A stretch of DNA of 64,000 nucleotides, taken from contig BBCS01000001.1 in assembly GCA_001316125.1 (NCBI GenBank), forward strand, positions 124,001 to 188,000, written 5' to 3'. The notes beneath the pieces are model-generated. The model ran no database searches, was not told where the DNA came from, and saw only the letters and a program-made list of their open reading frames with translations. The DNA comes from Vulcanisaeta distributa JCM 11213 (GTDB lineage: Archaea; Thermoproteota; Thermoprotei; Thermoproteales; Thermocladiaceae). Shown in pieces: positions 1 through 9,779 of the stretch (its first letter is position 1; each line of letters starts with the position of its first letter). A program made the translations under genes and the position numbers.

Positions 1-337
1 GAGTCGCATTAAACATTCTCTCGGCATCGTTGCCCATCATGGCCACGACTAATAAGTTAATATTCTTACTAGTGAATACTATAGTATTGTTACCTGGGTA
101 AACGTGGGCATAACTAGGCACTTCCATAACCTCCTTAATGACTTGACTTATTGAATATGTACCATAAGTATAACCACCATAGTAATTACTCGCACTAGGA
201 CCTATAGGCAGGGCGCCAGGGTAATTACCATAGTAATAATCATTATAGTAATAAGGCGTAAGTGCATAAACTAAACCCAGACTAACCGCTACGCCAATGG
301 CAATACCCACCGCAATCCAAATCCAAGTCCTGCCCAT
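1..337 (-). CDS. membrane-anchored extracytoplasmic protein, C-terminus cut by window edge
   Basis: The gene reads leftward from ATG at 337 and stays open to the window start, giving 112 residues. It begins MGRTWIWIAVGIAIGVAVSL, a single N-terminal membrane anchor or uncleaved signal, followed by a Tyr/Gly/Pro-rich linker and then a beta-rich stretch around VFTSKNINLLVVAMMGND. An anchor followed by such a domain is seen in crenarchaeal sulfocyanin-like cupredoxins, but the copper ligands would lie beyond the window, so this is only a possibility. The region 338-465 between it and tRNA-Ser holds AT-rich promoter-like sequence. Confidence 0.6.
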   Translation of the reverse strand, partial: MGRTWIWIAVGIAIGVAVSLGLVYALTPYYYNDYYYGNYPGALPIGPSASNYYGGYTYGTYSISQVIKEVMEVPSYAHVYPGNNTIVFTSKNINLLVVAMMGNDAERMFNAT

Positions 338-465
338 ACCAATCACGAAGGTGCGAATCCGGTTTCCTGAATAAAAACCCTCTGTGTAACCAACAGTGTA
401 ACCACCACGTAATACCTACGTAATTAACTCGAAACCATACTTACATTAAAATAAATGCATAATCC

Positions 466-559
466 TGGTGCCGGGGCCGGGATTTGAACCCGGGCCCCCC
501 CTTGCGGGGACAGGATCTCAAGTCCTGCGCCTTGGACCTGGCTCGGCCACCCCCCCGGC
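466..559 (-). tRNA. tRNA-Ser (anticodon UGA)
   Basis: A class II tRNA. The acceptor halves GCCGGGG and CCCCGGC pair perfectly, the anticodon stem CAGGA/TCCTG encloses loop CTTGAGA (anticodon TGA, Ser), there is a long variable arm, and the T loop is TTCAAAT. CCA appears to be encoded. Position 73 reads A, although archaeal tRNA-Ser usually has G. Two G runs are too long: seven G follow GCC where the acceptor stem plus U8 allow four, and the variable arm has seven where about five are expected. These are likely sequence errors. Confidence 0.9.
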
Positions 560-603
560 GGTCAATAAGCCATTAACTGCGATTTAAAGCTTTCCTTCAT
601 GGA

Positions 604-1498
604 TTATGTCCTTACCATCGACCTTTCGATCTCCAATTCCTTCCTAAATATTGATAGTGCATGATTTATATCATTAAGCGGTATTCCCAATAATTCAATT
701 GCTCTTTTGTTACTTAGGCTACTGTCCCTTGGTCTTCGGGCTTTGTAATTAACATCACTTAGCTTTATTGGTTTTATTAACTCCTCGTTAAATCCGAAGT
801 GTCTGGCTATGGCCTTTGCGAACTCATACCTGCTTAGTCTTGGTCCAACCACGTGTATTATGCCGTTAAATTTCATGTCCAACAACTTCGCTAAGGCTTC
901 ACCAATTATTGTGTTTAATGTTGGTGATGACCACTGATCAGTTATTGCCGTGACCGCCTCACCCCCTCGTCAACTTCTCGACCACGGTCTTGCCAAAGTT
1001 GGCTCTCCCTGGCCCCCGTGCCATAAATCCAAGCAACCCTAATTATGGAACCACCCAGGCTCTCGTGATTTCCTCCGCCATTAACTTTGTTAAACCGTAA
1101 TAATTAACAGGCCTTGGCGCATCATCCTCTGAGTACATACCCCCCCTCTCACCATCAAATACGTAGTCCGTGGATAGGTAATAAATGGCCGAGCCAATCC
1201 TATACGCGGCAGTGAGTAAGTCCCTACTGGCCGTTACATTAACCCTATAACAAAGCTCCAGCTGCTCTTCGCACTGGTCAACATTGCCTATTGCAGCCAT
1301 GTGTATAACCACGTCAGGCCTATAGTCAGTAATTAACCTAGCGGAATCCCTGGTTATGTCGGCCTTAACCACGGTGACGCCGGGTATGTTGATTGGGTGC
1401 TCATTATAGGTGCCAATAACCTCATACTTATTAGCTAGGCTAATGGCTGTTTTATACCCAGGCGATGAACTAACACCAGTAATTAATACGATCATCAT
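604..1498 (-). CDS. RmlD-like NAD(P)-dependent sugar-nucleotide reductase, frame broken
   Basis: An extended short-chain dehydrogenase similar to dTDP-4-dehydrorhamnose reductase, which reduces a 4-keto sugar nucleotide. The N-terminal part (1043-1498) carries a Rossmann start LITGVSSSPG, then VVIHMAAIGNVDQCE, STDYVFDGE and the catalytic YGLTK. The C-terminal part (604-885) has GIIHVVGPRLSRYEFAKAIA. Between them, breaks lie near 1060 and at two G5 runs near 965 and 1015 where four G would restore WIYGTGPGRANFGK. The joined length of about 298 residues is normal for the family. The exact substrate is not known; no other rml genes are nearby. Confidence 0.8.
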
Positions 1499-1843
1499 AA
1501 ATAAATCAAGTCAATTATTTATAAGGAATTTCAGGAAAGGCTTGTGGTATGGTCTTACGATTATTAATGAGTAAGGTTAATTAAACCATAAGATTAATAA
1601 GTAGGTTGAGGGAGAACTCGAGAGCCGTGAAGCCCACGGCCCGATGAACTGTCACTCCTCCGGAGCGGCCACACTCTTTATCTGCTTATCCTTTATTGTC
1701 ATACATTGTTCATAAACGTGCCTTAACTCATCATTAATGCGTTAATCTCAGTATGTGAAGGTTATGGTTTGTTTCTCAAAATAATCTCAAAATAAAATGT
1801 TTATTAGGGGGGGTACTATAAATAATTTGGGGGGGTTGTCTAA
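1499..1843. other. intergenic region with a GC-rich hairpin
   Basis: These 345 bases contain no convincing gene. A perfect 6-bp hairpin GCCGTG/CACGGC lies at 1624-1640 inside a structured GC-rich island (about 1606-1672) that stands out from AT-rich surroundings. Read on the minus strand, the island resembles the right end of an IS200/IS605-type element, but no transposase is next to it. A short minus-strand reading (about 25 codons ending AAPEE and a stop near 1660) precedes it. Two G7 runs at 1807 and 1829 lie directly before the next gene and blur its promoter. Confidence 0.3.
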
Positions 1844-2929
1844 ATGTTGTTTAGTATCGAGCCCAAGAGCAGGAGGGAGGATCTCTATGATTTTGATCAT
1901 GAATTAGAGATGCTTACGAGGTTCCTGAGGAGTTCAAGGTTAACATTAGTTACCGGCATTAGGAGGACTGGTAAGACATCGTTATTAAAGGTTGCATTAA
2001 ATGAGACCGGCATTGATTATGTATACGTAGATGTCAGGCTTAGCCTGTACGCAAGTTACCGCGACGTAATTGACTTATTCATACAGGCACTTAATGAACT
2101 TCTGCGTAGGAGGTCCTCGATTAGGGATAAAATAATTAATGCACTTAGAGGTATCGAGGGCCTAAGGATTTCCGTTAACCCGCCTGAAATTTCGGTTAGG
2201 TTAGGGGTAAGCCACGGGTTAGTGTTGCTGACCTGCTCATTAGGCTTAATGAGGTTGGTGGGCCTGTGATAATAGCGATTGATGAAGCCCAGGAGTTGAG
2301 GAGGGTTAATTGGCTTAGGTTTGATAGGTTATTTGCATACATCTTTGATAACCTGCCGAACATAAGGCTGGCACTATCGGTTCACAGGTCGGTCTCCTTT
2401 ACGACTTCCTAGGGCTTCACGACCCGAAGGCGCCACTCTTCGGTAGGGCGTACATGGAGGTTAAGACGAGGAAGCTAAGCCCTGACGAGTCCCTCGACTT
2501 TCTCGAGCGAGGCTTCAACCAATTAGGCATTAACTGCCCTAAGAACGTCCTCGAGAGGGCCGTGGAGACTTTCGATGGTATTATTGGTTGGTTAACGTAC
2601 TTCGGCTATATATACTCAATGAGGGGGGGATCTGCAGACTTCGATGAAATAATGAAGGATGCAGTACAATTGGCGCTTAATGAGTTACGAAACCTAATAT
2701 CCTCACTCAGGAGTGTTAGGTACGCCGTGATTTTAAGGGTGTTGGCTAAGGAACCAATGCCCTGGAGGTTAATCAAGCGTAGGCTCGAGGATTATGAGGC
2801 AGGGAAATAAATGCCGCAACAGTTTCCGAATTACTGGGTAATCTTGTGGACCTGGGCATTGTCGAGAAGGCTGATGATTACTATAGGATTTCCGACCCAG
2901 TGTACAGGCTCGCTGCCGAATACCTGTAA
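1844..2929 (+). CDS. archaeal P-loop ATPase (ATPase_2/STAND-like family), frame broken
   Basis: A nucleotide-binding protein of the archaeal ATPase family (PF01637 type). Walker A is GIRRTGKTS at residues 38-46, Walker B is VIIAIDEAQEL (read in a second frame near 2262-2295), and the C-terminal part resembles a winged-helix domain ending ISDPVYRLAAEYL. Three single-base losses explain the breaks: near 2229 (GTTGCTGAC should be GTTGGCTGAC), near 2385 (restoring LSGSQVGLLYD) and near 2805. The joined protein is about 362 residues, usual for the family. The cellular role of these ATPases is mostly unknown; some are linked to mobile elements. Confidence 0.8.
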
Positions 2930-2967
2930 GGGTTTAATACGGGTTGTGATTAATACCATCACTACTA

Positions 2968-4117
2968 ATGGACCTAATTAAGTACTTGGAGTTCAAGGAG
3001 AAGCTGAGGAATAGGTTGGAGAATGAGTTGAGTGATGAGTCGATAGAGAGGGCGAGAAGAGATCCGCATGCAAGGAGGTATACGAGGCCGTGCGGCATGA
3101 CGATACACACGGGGATTGGTTGCACATACTCATGCACCTACTGCTACATCTATGATATGGGGGGGTTTCCACATAAGCCATGCCATACCCACTAAGCGGT
3201 AAGGAATTACTCTACGCATTGACACTAAACATATGTGGTGCTTGGGCCTGGTGGCACGATGCTTGCCATGGGCTCCGTGACCGAACCCTTCCTACCCGAA
3301 ACCAGGGAGAGAGCCCTTGAGTATATCGAGGTCCTGGGCCCACTTGGTAATCCGCTACAGATTAGCTCTAAATCCGTCCTTAACGATGATTACATAGTTA
3401 GGATTAAGGAGCATGCACCACGCATTAGCTTTCTTGAAACTGTGGTGTGCCTTAGGGATTGCAGGAAGGTAGAGCCCTGGCACCAGACCCGGTGGATAGG
3501 CTGAGGTTCGCGGGTAGCTCGTCAAGGCTGGAATAAACGTTTCCCTGTTCATAAGGCCAATAATACCCGGTATAACCGATAGAGACGCCCGCGAAATACT
3601 GTTAATGGCTAGGGAGCTTGGTGTGAGGTCTGTAGTGCTTGGTACGCTTAGGGTTACCGCGGGCATCTATGAGAGGCTTAGGGCTGTTGGTATTGACTTA
3701 AGCCTGAGACTACCGGGTAGTAAGTTGGGTAGGGAGCAGGTACCAATTAGAGCCAGGGATTTAAAGGATAAAATCTCGTCAATTGCCCGTGGGATGGGCT
3801 TCAGGGTTTATGAGTCAGCATGTGGAGCTAATATCGAGGCTTCTAGACTAGGGTGCTACGCCTGTAAGTGGGGGCCTTGTGGTGATATGAGTAAGTTGCC
3901 TAATGTGGACGCTAATGAGGTTAATGAGTTTATTAAGCACTTAGGTTATTCCGGGCATGTTGAGCAATTAAGGGATAACAGAATCGTTATTAGGCTTGAT
4001 AGGGGTGATACACGTAGGGTTGAGGCACTGCTCAGAGAATTGCTTAGGCGTGAGGTCATTATTAGGGGTTTCGCAAGGCATCGTTGCTTAGGTAGTATGT
4101 GCAGTGATTTTGATTGA
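2968..4117 (+). CDS. radical SAM protein, SPL-like family, frame broken
   Basis: Radical S-adenosylmethionine enzyme. The [4Fe-4S] cluster motif is C52-x3-C56-x2-C59 (GCTYSCTYCYIYDMG), preceded by an RxYTRPCGMT segment typical of the spore-photoproduct-lyase-like archaeal family. Later blocks are GSVTEPFLPETRERAL, a barrel segment and a C-terminal cysteine cluster GCYACKWGPCGD. Breaks are at the G7 near 3161, around 3195-3235 and around 3480-3540. The joined length is about 383 residues. The substrate is unknown, and no partner gene is obvious. It follows the ATPase gene by 38 bases, so the two may be cotranscribed. Confidence 0.8.
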
Positions 4118-4222
4118 CCAGGTACTTAATGGGTGGATTGCGATCCGTAAGTTAGTGATTATTACAATGGCTGCTACCTTAAAGTAAGGCAAATTAATTC
4201 ATAAATACATACTAGTATTAAC

Positions 4223-4710
4223 ATGCAGGAGTTGCCTAAGCCTTGGTTTGACCTCGATGGTTATAGGAGGACTAGGTTGCTTGAAGCTAGGTATGAGGCT
4301 GAGTTGGCTAGGAGGTTCCTTGATGAGGGGGGGTTGATTAGGAATGCCGCTGGTAAGGCTTACCAGGCATGGAAGGCCCTTGTAGCCGCATTCGCTGCCG
4401 AGAATAGGGATAAACTTAAGGATGTATTTAGGGGGGGTGTGGTTAGGTTGAGGGGGGGCAACAGGGTTATCGATAGGGTTGATTGGGTAATCGCTATAAT
4501 GCCGAGCAATGCCTGAAGCGGGTGTCGCAGGTGATAGGCGGTGACATTAATGTATATACAAACCTAGCAATACTACTTCATCAGTATCAATACAATGGGC
4601 CGGATAGGCAGGGAATACTCAGCCAGTATTGGGATGATGAGTCGGCTAGGACAGACATTGTGCAATTACTGAGTGTTATTGATAGGTTGTTGCGTGAAAA
4701 GGGCGTTTAG
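4223..4710 (+). CDS. PaREP1/PaREP8-like HEPN-type helical protein, frame broken
   Basis: One of four related genes in the window. It starts MQELPKPWFDLDGYRRTRL, then has the family core IRNAAGKAYQAWKALVAA and a C-terminal block HQYQYNGPDRQGILSQYW shared with the genes at 17166 and 22337. A TATA-like ATAAATAC at 4201 sits about 22 bases before the ATG, so the transcript is probably leaderless. The frame changes near 4500-4515. A G7 at 4327 adds an extra Gly compared with the paralogs (DEGLIRN expected). No RX4-6H ribonuclease motif of toxic HEPN proteins is visible. Function unknown. Confidence 0.7.
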
Positions 4711-4805
4711 GTAACCCCCCCACTCCTCTCGAAACTACTCCTCATTTAAGCATCGCCTCATGTGCAGTAATAAAGGTTTAAATAATGCATGGATGTGGTT
4801 TTACG

Positions 4806-6266
4806 GTGTCTTCGTTTAAGTACTCGGATGTTTACAGGGTTGTGTATCCGAGGAGGCATGAGGGTATTTATAAGAACCGTGGTGATAATCCCTGGGTATC
4901 AATAAGGATTAGGCAGGGCGTTGGGCGCGACCCGAGCAAGTGGTTTTCGAATCAATTGAGGGTTATTGCCGAGGTCAGTAGGGTTTATGGTGATGGTAGG
5001 GCAATGCTCGGTACTAGGGGGGGTGATATTGAGATCTTCAAGGTCGATTTCAGACTTTTCGATGAGGTGGTGGCCAAGCTTAAGGAAGTCGGCCTTGACC
5101 CAAGGGACTCCTGCGGAAACTCTGTTAGGAATCCAATACCGTGCACCTCCCAGTTCTGCCCATATGCCCACATAAACGCTGAGGCATTGTCCACATTCAT
5201 AGGCGATTACTTTAGGTATAGGAGTGAGTATGAGCAACCCTCATTACCTCATAGGATTAAGATATCAATTTCGGCGTGCGAAAGGGCTTGCGCAGTGCCC
5301 GTTGCCCAGGACATAGGCATTGTGGCCAAGCCCAACGGTAAGTTTGACGTGTACCTGGGCGGTGGAATAGGTGAGCACGCCTTCAGCGCTAAATTAGCCT
5401 TTACTGACGTTGATGCGGAGGATTTACTACCAATCTGTGTGGGTGTTGCCGAGGTCTTTAGGAGGTCTGGCGAGAGGAGGGGGGGATTCAAGTGGGTGGT
5501 TAAGTTACGTGGTCTTGATAAGGTTAAGGAGGAGGTTATGGCAATAGCCAGGGAGGTCAAACCTAAGCTACCCAAGCCGCCCGATTTGACTCCAAGGTTC
5601 ATTAAGTCAAGGATTGTGAAGGTCCCATACCCAACTGGCTGGGTTACCGCTGATGAATTGATTAAGTTGGCTGATGTGGCTGAGAGGTATGGGTTTGGCT
5701 ACGTACTATTATTTAACAACCAAAGCGTCTACATACCAATCCGTGAGGGGGGGGTCAATAAGATTGAGGAATTGAACAATTATGAGATTAGGGATCCAGG
5801 GCCCATATATCCCGAGGGCCCGATAACCGTTGCATGCCTAGGGAATGAACTATGCCCACCAGGCCTAATAGACACCACCGGGCTCGGCCGTAGAATACAC
5901 GTACACGTAAGTAGGCTCAATGAACCAATTAGGGTCGGCATTAGTGGGTGCACGCATGATTGCGGCATGTCGTGGGTCTCGGACATAGGTTTCGAACCAT
6001 TTGGTTCTAAGACGAGGATCTTAATAACAATGGGTGGTTCATCGACGGCCCTGGGCTTTGTCATTGGCACGGTTGACCCAGGGGGGGATGCGGAGCTCGC
6101 GGCGCAGGTTTTACTTGAGATGTATAGGGAGTCAGGTGTTCGTGGGGGGGTTAGGGACTTCGTGACTAAGGTTGGCGTTGATACTATTAGGAGCGAGCTG
6201 GTTAAACGTGTGCCCTCCTTTAAACCGCCGGATAAGGACATTAGTATTGTTTTTGGGCCTGACTAG
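4806..6266 (+). CDS. siroheme [4Fe-4S] sulfite/nitrite reductase, hemoprotein
   Basis: A two-repeat siroheme reductase that would reduce sulfite to sulfide or nitrite to ammonia in the cytoplasm. The C-terminal half has the canonical ligand set C344-x5-C350 (CLGNELCPPG) and C382-x3-C386 (GISGCTHDCGMSWVSDIGF). The N-terminal half also has four cysteines: C113-x4-C118 (CTSQFCPYA) and C158-x3-C162 (ACERACAVPVAQDIGIV), followed by DVYLGGG. The TATA box GGTTTAAATA ends at 4784, so GTG at 4806 is a better leaderless start than the in-frame ATG at 4785. The gene is intact, 486 residues. Given the nar and nor genes nearby, a nitrite role is possible; an assimilatory sulfite role is the alternative. 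Confidence 0.85.
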   Translation: MSSFKYSDVYRVVYPRRHEGIYKNRGDNPWVSIRIRQGVGRDPSKWFSNQLRVIAEVSRVYGDGRAMLGTRGGDIEIFKVDFRLFDEVVAKLKEVGLDPRDSCGNSVRNPIPCTSQFCPYAHINAEALSTFIGDYFRYRSEYEQPSLPHRIKISISACERACAVPVAQDIGIVAKPNGKFDVYLGGGIGEHAFSAKLAFTDVDAEDLLPICVGVAEVFRRSGERRGGFKWVVKLRGLDKVKEEVMAIAREVKPKLPKPPDLTPRFIKSRIVKVPYPTGWVTADELIKLADVAERYGFGYVLLFNNQSVYIPIREGGVNKIEELNNYEIRDPGPIYPEGPITVACLGNELCPPGLIDTTGLGRRIHVHVSRLNEPIRVGISGCTHDCGMSWVSDIGFEPFGSKTRILITMGGSSTALGFVIGTVDPGGDAELAAQVLLEMYRESGVRGGVRDFVTKVGVDTIRSELVKRVPSFKPPDKDISIVFGPD

Positions 6267-6314
6267 CCTATGAAGAATATGCTTTAAAGCATTGTTTACT
6301 TAGTTCTTCGGCTT

Positions 6315-7163
6315 ATGATTATTGAGGACTTACCTGCATTATTAACAGCCGTTATCTGGGCCTGGGCATCAATAATGTATGGAGACTTCATGAAGAGGAT
6401 GCACCCATTGACGGTGAACTTCCTCAGGATGCTTTATGCCTCAGTAGTACTCCTAATTCCGGCAATGGTGCTGGGGGGGCTTAATTACGGAGCCATATGG
6501 GGGGGCTCCCTGAGCGGCTTGCTTTCGCTCGTCATTGGCGACTCACTATACCTATTCTCAATAAACTACTCAGGCGTCTCAATAGCCGCACCAGCATCCT
6601 ACACCTACATACCATTGACAGTGTTATTCGCGGTATTCCTAGGCGAACCACTGACAATAACGAAGCTAATGGCCAGCATATTATTAATACCTGGCGTCTA
6701 CCTACTATCCCGCGGTGGTGGTTCAAGGAGGGAAATTAAGGGTTTATTCCTCGGGCTCGCCGCGGCCGTTGCGTGGTCGACGGGTCAAACGATGATTAAG
6801 ATTGCCGATATTGCTGGGTTAAATCCCATTTCCATAGCCTTCACGAGGGTTGCAGTGGCCGGTATCGTACTATTCATGGTTAATCGCCTCACGGGAAGTA
6901 ACATTGCTAAGGCCGTTAGGGAGACGGTACGTAGTTACTTACCCATTATCGCCGTACTTGACCTGGGCCTTGGCGTTGCCCTGTTCGCCCTTTCAATGGA
7001 TTTAATAGGCCTTGGGCTTACTGTGATACTGACGGGCTCCATGCCGTTGATAGCGCAGGTCATGTCAAGCATCATGGGTAGGGAGAGGTTCAGTATTGTT
7101 AAGTTCCTCGGTGCATTAATAATAGTGGTGGCAATAATACTAGTAATGTTAAGTTGGCCCTAA
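6315..7163 (+). CDS. EamA/DMT-superfamily transporter
   Basis: An intact 282-residue integral membrane protein with about ten hydrophobic segments arranged as two EamA repeats (first repeat from AVIWAWASIMYGDFMKRMHP, second from GLAAAVAWSTGQTMIKIAD). The length and repeat pattern are typical for drug/metabolite exporters of the DMT superfamily. It starts 48 bases after the siroheme reductase on the same strand, with its own TATA-like CTTTAAAG at about 6282. The substrate cannot be told from the sequence. A G7 run at 6474 and another at 6499 stay in frame, each probably adding a Gly. Confidence 0.85.
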   Translation: MIIEDLPALLTAVIWAWASIMYGDFMKRMHPLTVNFLRMLYASVVLLIPAMVLGGLNYGAIWGGSLSGLLSLVIGDSLYLFSINYSGVSIAAPASYTYIPLTVLFAVFLGEPLTITKLMASILLIPGVYLLSRGGGSRREIKGLFLGLAAAVAWSTGQTMIKIADIAGLNPISIAFTRVAVAGIVLFMVNRLTGSNIAKAVRETVRSYLPIIAVLDLGLGVALFALSMDLIGLGLTVILTGSMPLIAQVMSSIMGRERFSIVKFLGALIIVVAIILVMLSWP

Positions 7164-7233
7164 AGCTCCTCAATATAAAGCTGGAAATTGAAGGAAAAAC
7201 AGGTTGATTTTAAGGGATGCTCTCTCTAACCTA

Positions 7234-7586
7234 TCATGATGTTTTAGCTGGTTTACCTGTTATCCCGTACTTCTGAGCCCACTCCTCAAATACCTTTTGC
7301 TCCTCTGGCGTTAACTCATGACTGAACCTATACCACCCATCCTTCTTCCTCGCGGTCTCAGGTGATTCGGGGGGGTCTTCCATATGCAGTTCACTGGGCA
7401 TACGGGTATGCAGGAGAAATCATCATAACATAGGTCCCATATTAGCCTCGCCTTACCATTCTCATCAAGCTCCCATGCCTGGTATGGGCACACACTAACG
7501 CACGCACCACAGCCAATACATATGTCCTGATCATCAATAACCCTTATGTACTTCCTTAGCTCCTCAGCAGGCTTTCTCTGAGCCAT
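7234..7586 (-). CDS. 4Fe-4S ferredoxin-like protein, frame broken near the C-terminus
   Basis: A small ferredoxin. The first cluster motif is CIGCGACVSVCP; the second is DDFSCIPVCPVNCIW, a spacing also seen in archaeal 2[4Fe-4S] proteins. After CIW the frame breaks at about 7385 (TGGAAG probably should be TGGGAAG) and continues as EDP..ESPETARKKDGWYRFSHEL to a TGA at 7234. ATG 7586 is chosen because TATAAAAG lies about 36 bases upstream; an upstream TTG at 7655 is possible. It follows narJ on the same strand and may pass electrons in the same respiratory system. Confidence 0.75.
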
Positions 7587-7734
7587 GGCTGGTCTTAGTA
7601 GGATTACCTCTCCCCCCCTTTTATACGGATTACTATTGAGACTATCGTACGTCAATTCACGTAAGAAGTCTCAATTACTTTTCCGTTCTCACCGTAAAAA
7701 TAAATAATCTATATTTTTACGAGAAACTGATCGC

Positions 7735-8252
7735 TCATCTCTCAATTTCACTTAGCATGATCTTCACGGCATTGAGAAGGTGGATGTAAGGATTTTCCTG
7801 GGGCATGTTCTTCCTTATTTTATCAATGACATCGCTTAGTATATTTACTAAATGCTTGAACTGGGTATCCTTTATGCATTTATTGTTACATTTGGCTATG
7901 AACCTAAGTATTGTTGGTATGTAGTCAGGTAATTCATTCCTATCATAATTAAACCCATACTTATTATAAAGTTCCATTAGGCTTGCCAGGAACAAACCCC
8001 CCTCTTACTTCTATCGCCGTAAACGTGGTATGATAGGTAAAGATTAGTTTTACTTGACATGTCGAAGGTTTCCACGTAGATTTCCTGCAAATAGTAAAGA
8101 TCACGGCTTAATACCTCCCTTATGAAAATTTCAATCTCCCCCCCAATACCATGGCCATCATTGACGCTCATTAATTTTAAATCGTTAATTAACTTAGCCG
8201 TTGGGTATTCGAGCAGGTCCGCGATTAATTCAAGGATTGACTGCCTATTCAT
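7735..8252 (-). CDS. narJ: nitrate reductase assembly chaperone NarJ (delta subunit), frame broken
   Basis: A NarJ/TorD-type all-helical chaperone that helps insert molybdopterin into NarG and is not part of the final enzyme. The N-terminal part has LIADLLEYPTAKL and the family signature YVETFDMSSKTNLYLSYHVYGD; the second part continues FLASLMELYNKYGFNYDRNELPDYIPTILRF. The break is a run of six at about 7994, where four would read RSKRGLFLASL. Full length is about 172 residues, normal for NarJ. Its start overlaps the end of narH by 8 bases, which indicates translational coupling in the nar operon. Confidence 0.9.
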
Positions 8253-9779
8253 TGAAGGCCTCCCTACTGATTCTTATCTTTATCTTACCATTACTAATAA
8301 ATTGATTTCTTAATTCAGGCACAGCCTCCTTAAACTGATCATACCCACACATACCCTGCTCCGAATAGGCATTAAGCATGTTCTCCTTATGTGACTTAGG
8401 TATTACGAACCTATCCTCATACTTAGCAATAGCCAACAGCCTATACATTTCAAGTGCGTCTTGCTCCGTTAATCCAACCTCCTTAAGCGCATCCTTATTA
8501 GGGCTTTTAAGCTCAAGGCTCCTCATGTAGATCCTCATCGCCAATAACCTCTTAAGGGCATTACGTATTAACTCCTCATTGCCCGCAGTAAACATGCTTG
8601 CTAAGTACTTAATGGGTATCCTTAATGAATCAATTTTCGGAAATACATCCTCCGGCGCTACCTCACCCAACTCCTCACCACCAAACAGCCTGAGCACGGG
8701 GGGGCTTAGTGGTGGTACGTAAAATACCATGGGTAGGGTCCTATACTCCGGGTGTAGTGGGAAGGCTATGCGCCACTTTTTAACGAGCTTATAGGTTGGT
8801 GATCTTTGGGCAGCCTCTATCCAATCATCCCAAATACCATTATCCTTAGCCAACTTTATAACCTCCGGATCACTTGGATCAAGTATTATCGATAATTGAG
8901 CATCCACCAATTTCTTTGGGTCGGGTTCAGAGGCCGCCTTCAGTACGGAATCGGCATCATAAAGCAATATTCCAATATACCTAATCCTGCCAACGCATGT
9001 TTCCGAGCATACCGTAGGTAGTCCATTCTCAATCCTTGGGTAGCAGAATGTGCACTTCTCAGCCTTATGGGTCTGCCAATTAAAGTATACCTTTTTGTAC
9101 GGGCATGCCGATACGCAGAATCTCCAACCGCGGCATCTTCCCTGGTCAACAAGCACAATGCCATCCTCTTCCCTCTTATAGATGGCGCCTGACGGGCATG
9201 CGGCAACGCATGGCGCGTTAAGGCAATGATTACATATCCTGGCAGGTAGAACATGAACGTCCTTTCAAACTCAAGTTTAATCTCCTCCTCAAGACTTGCC
9301 AAATTAGGGTCTTGGGACGCTATTTCCGGTGAGCCTGCAAGGTCATCATCCCAATTAGGACCCCCCCACCTAACCTCCACTTCATCACCTGTTATTAATG
9401 ACCTTGGTTTAGCAACAGGTTGCTCACCCTGTTCAGACTCTATTAGTCGTTCATAATCATAGGTCCAAGGCTCGTAATAATCATCAATAGTAGGTAGGTA
9501 TGGGTTATAGAATATCCTCAGCAATCTTGAGATCTTACCGCCAATCCTAAGCCTAAGCCTTCCATTTCTCAACTCCCAACCACCCTTATATCTCTCCTGA
9601 TCCTCCCAACGCCTCGGATACCCAATACCCGGCCTTGTCTCGACATTATTCCACCACATGTACTCCGCACCCGGTCTATTAGTCCAGGTATTCTTGCACG
9701 TTATACTACACGTATGGCAACCAATGCACTTATCGAGGTTCATGACCATGGAGATGTGGGCCAGGACCCTCATCACCAT
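8245..9779 (-). CDS. narH: respiratory nitrate reductase beta subunit NarH, frame broken
   Basis: The iron-sulfur electron-transfer subunit of membrane nitrate reductase, about 511 residues, the same size as E. coli NarH. Cluster motifs include CIGCHTCSITCKN at residues 18-28 and CRGWRFCVSACPYKKVYFNW, where the Trp replaces a Cys and marks the [3Fe-4S] site, then CTFCYPRIENGLPTVCSET. The frame breaks around 9160-9250 in the segment with the RICNHC..PCVAACPSGAIYKR cysteines, which is readable across two frames. ATG 9779 overlaps the narG stop (TGATG). Electrons pass from NarI haem through these clusters to NarG. Confidence 0.95.

Noticed and set aside
1606..1672. C/D box guide RNA
   Set aside because: The CGATGAA sequence only weakly resembles box C and no convincing D or D' box is found at the expected spacing.
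5780..6241. A 153-codon minus-strand frame opposite the siroheme reductase
   Set aside because: It mirrors the codon pattern of the intact reductase gene and has no recognisable protein features.
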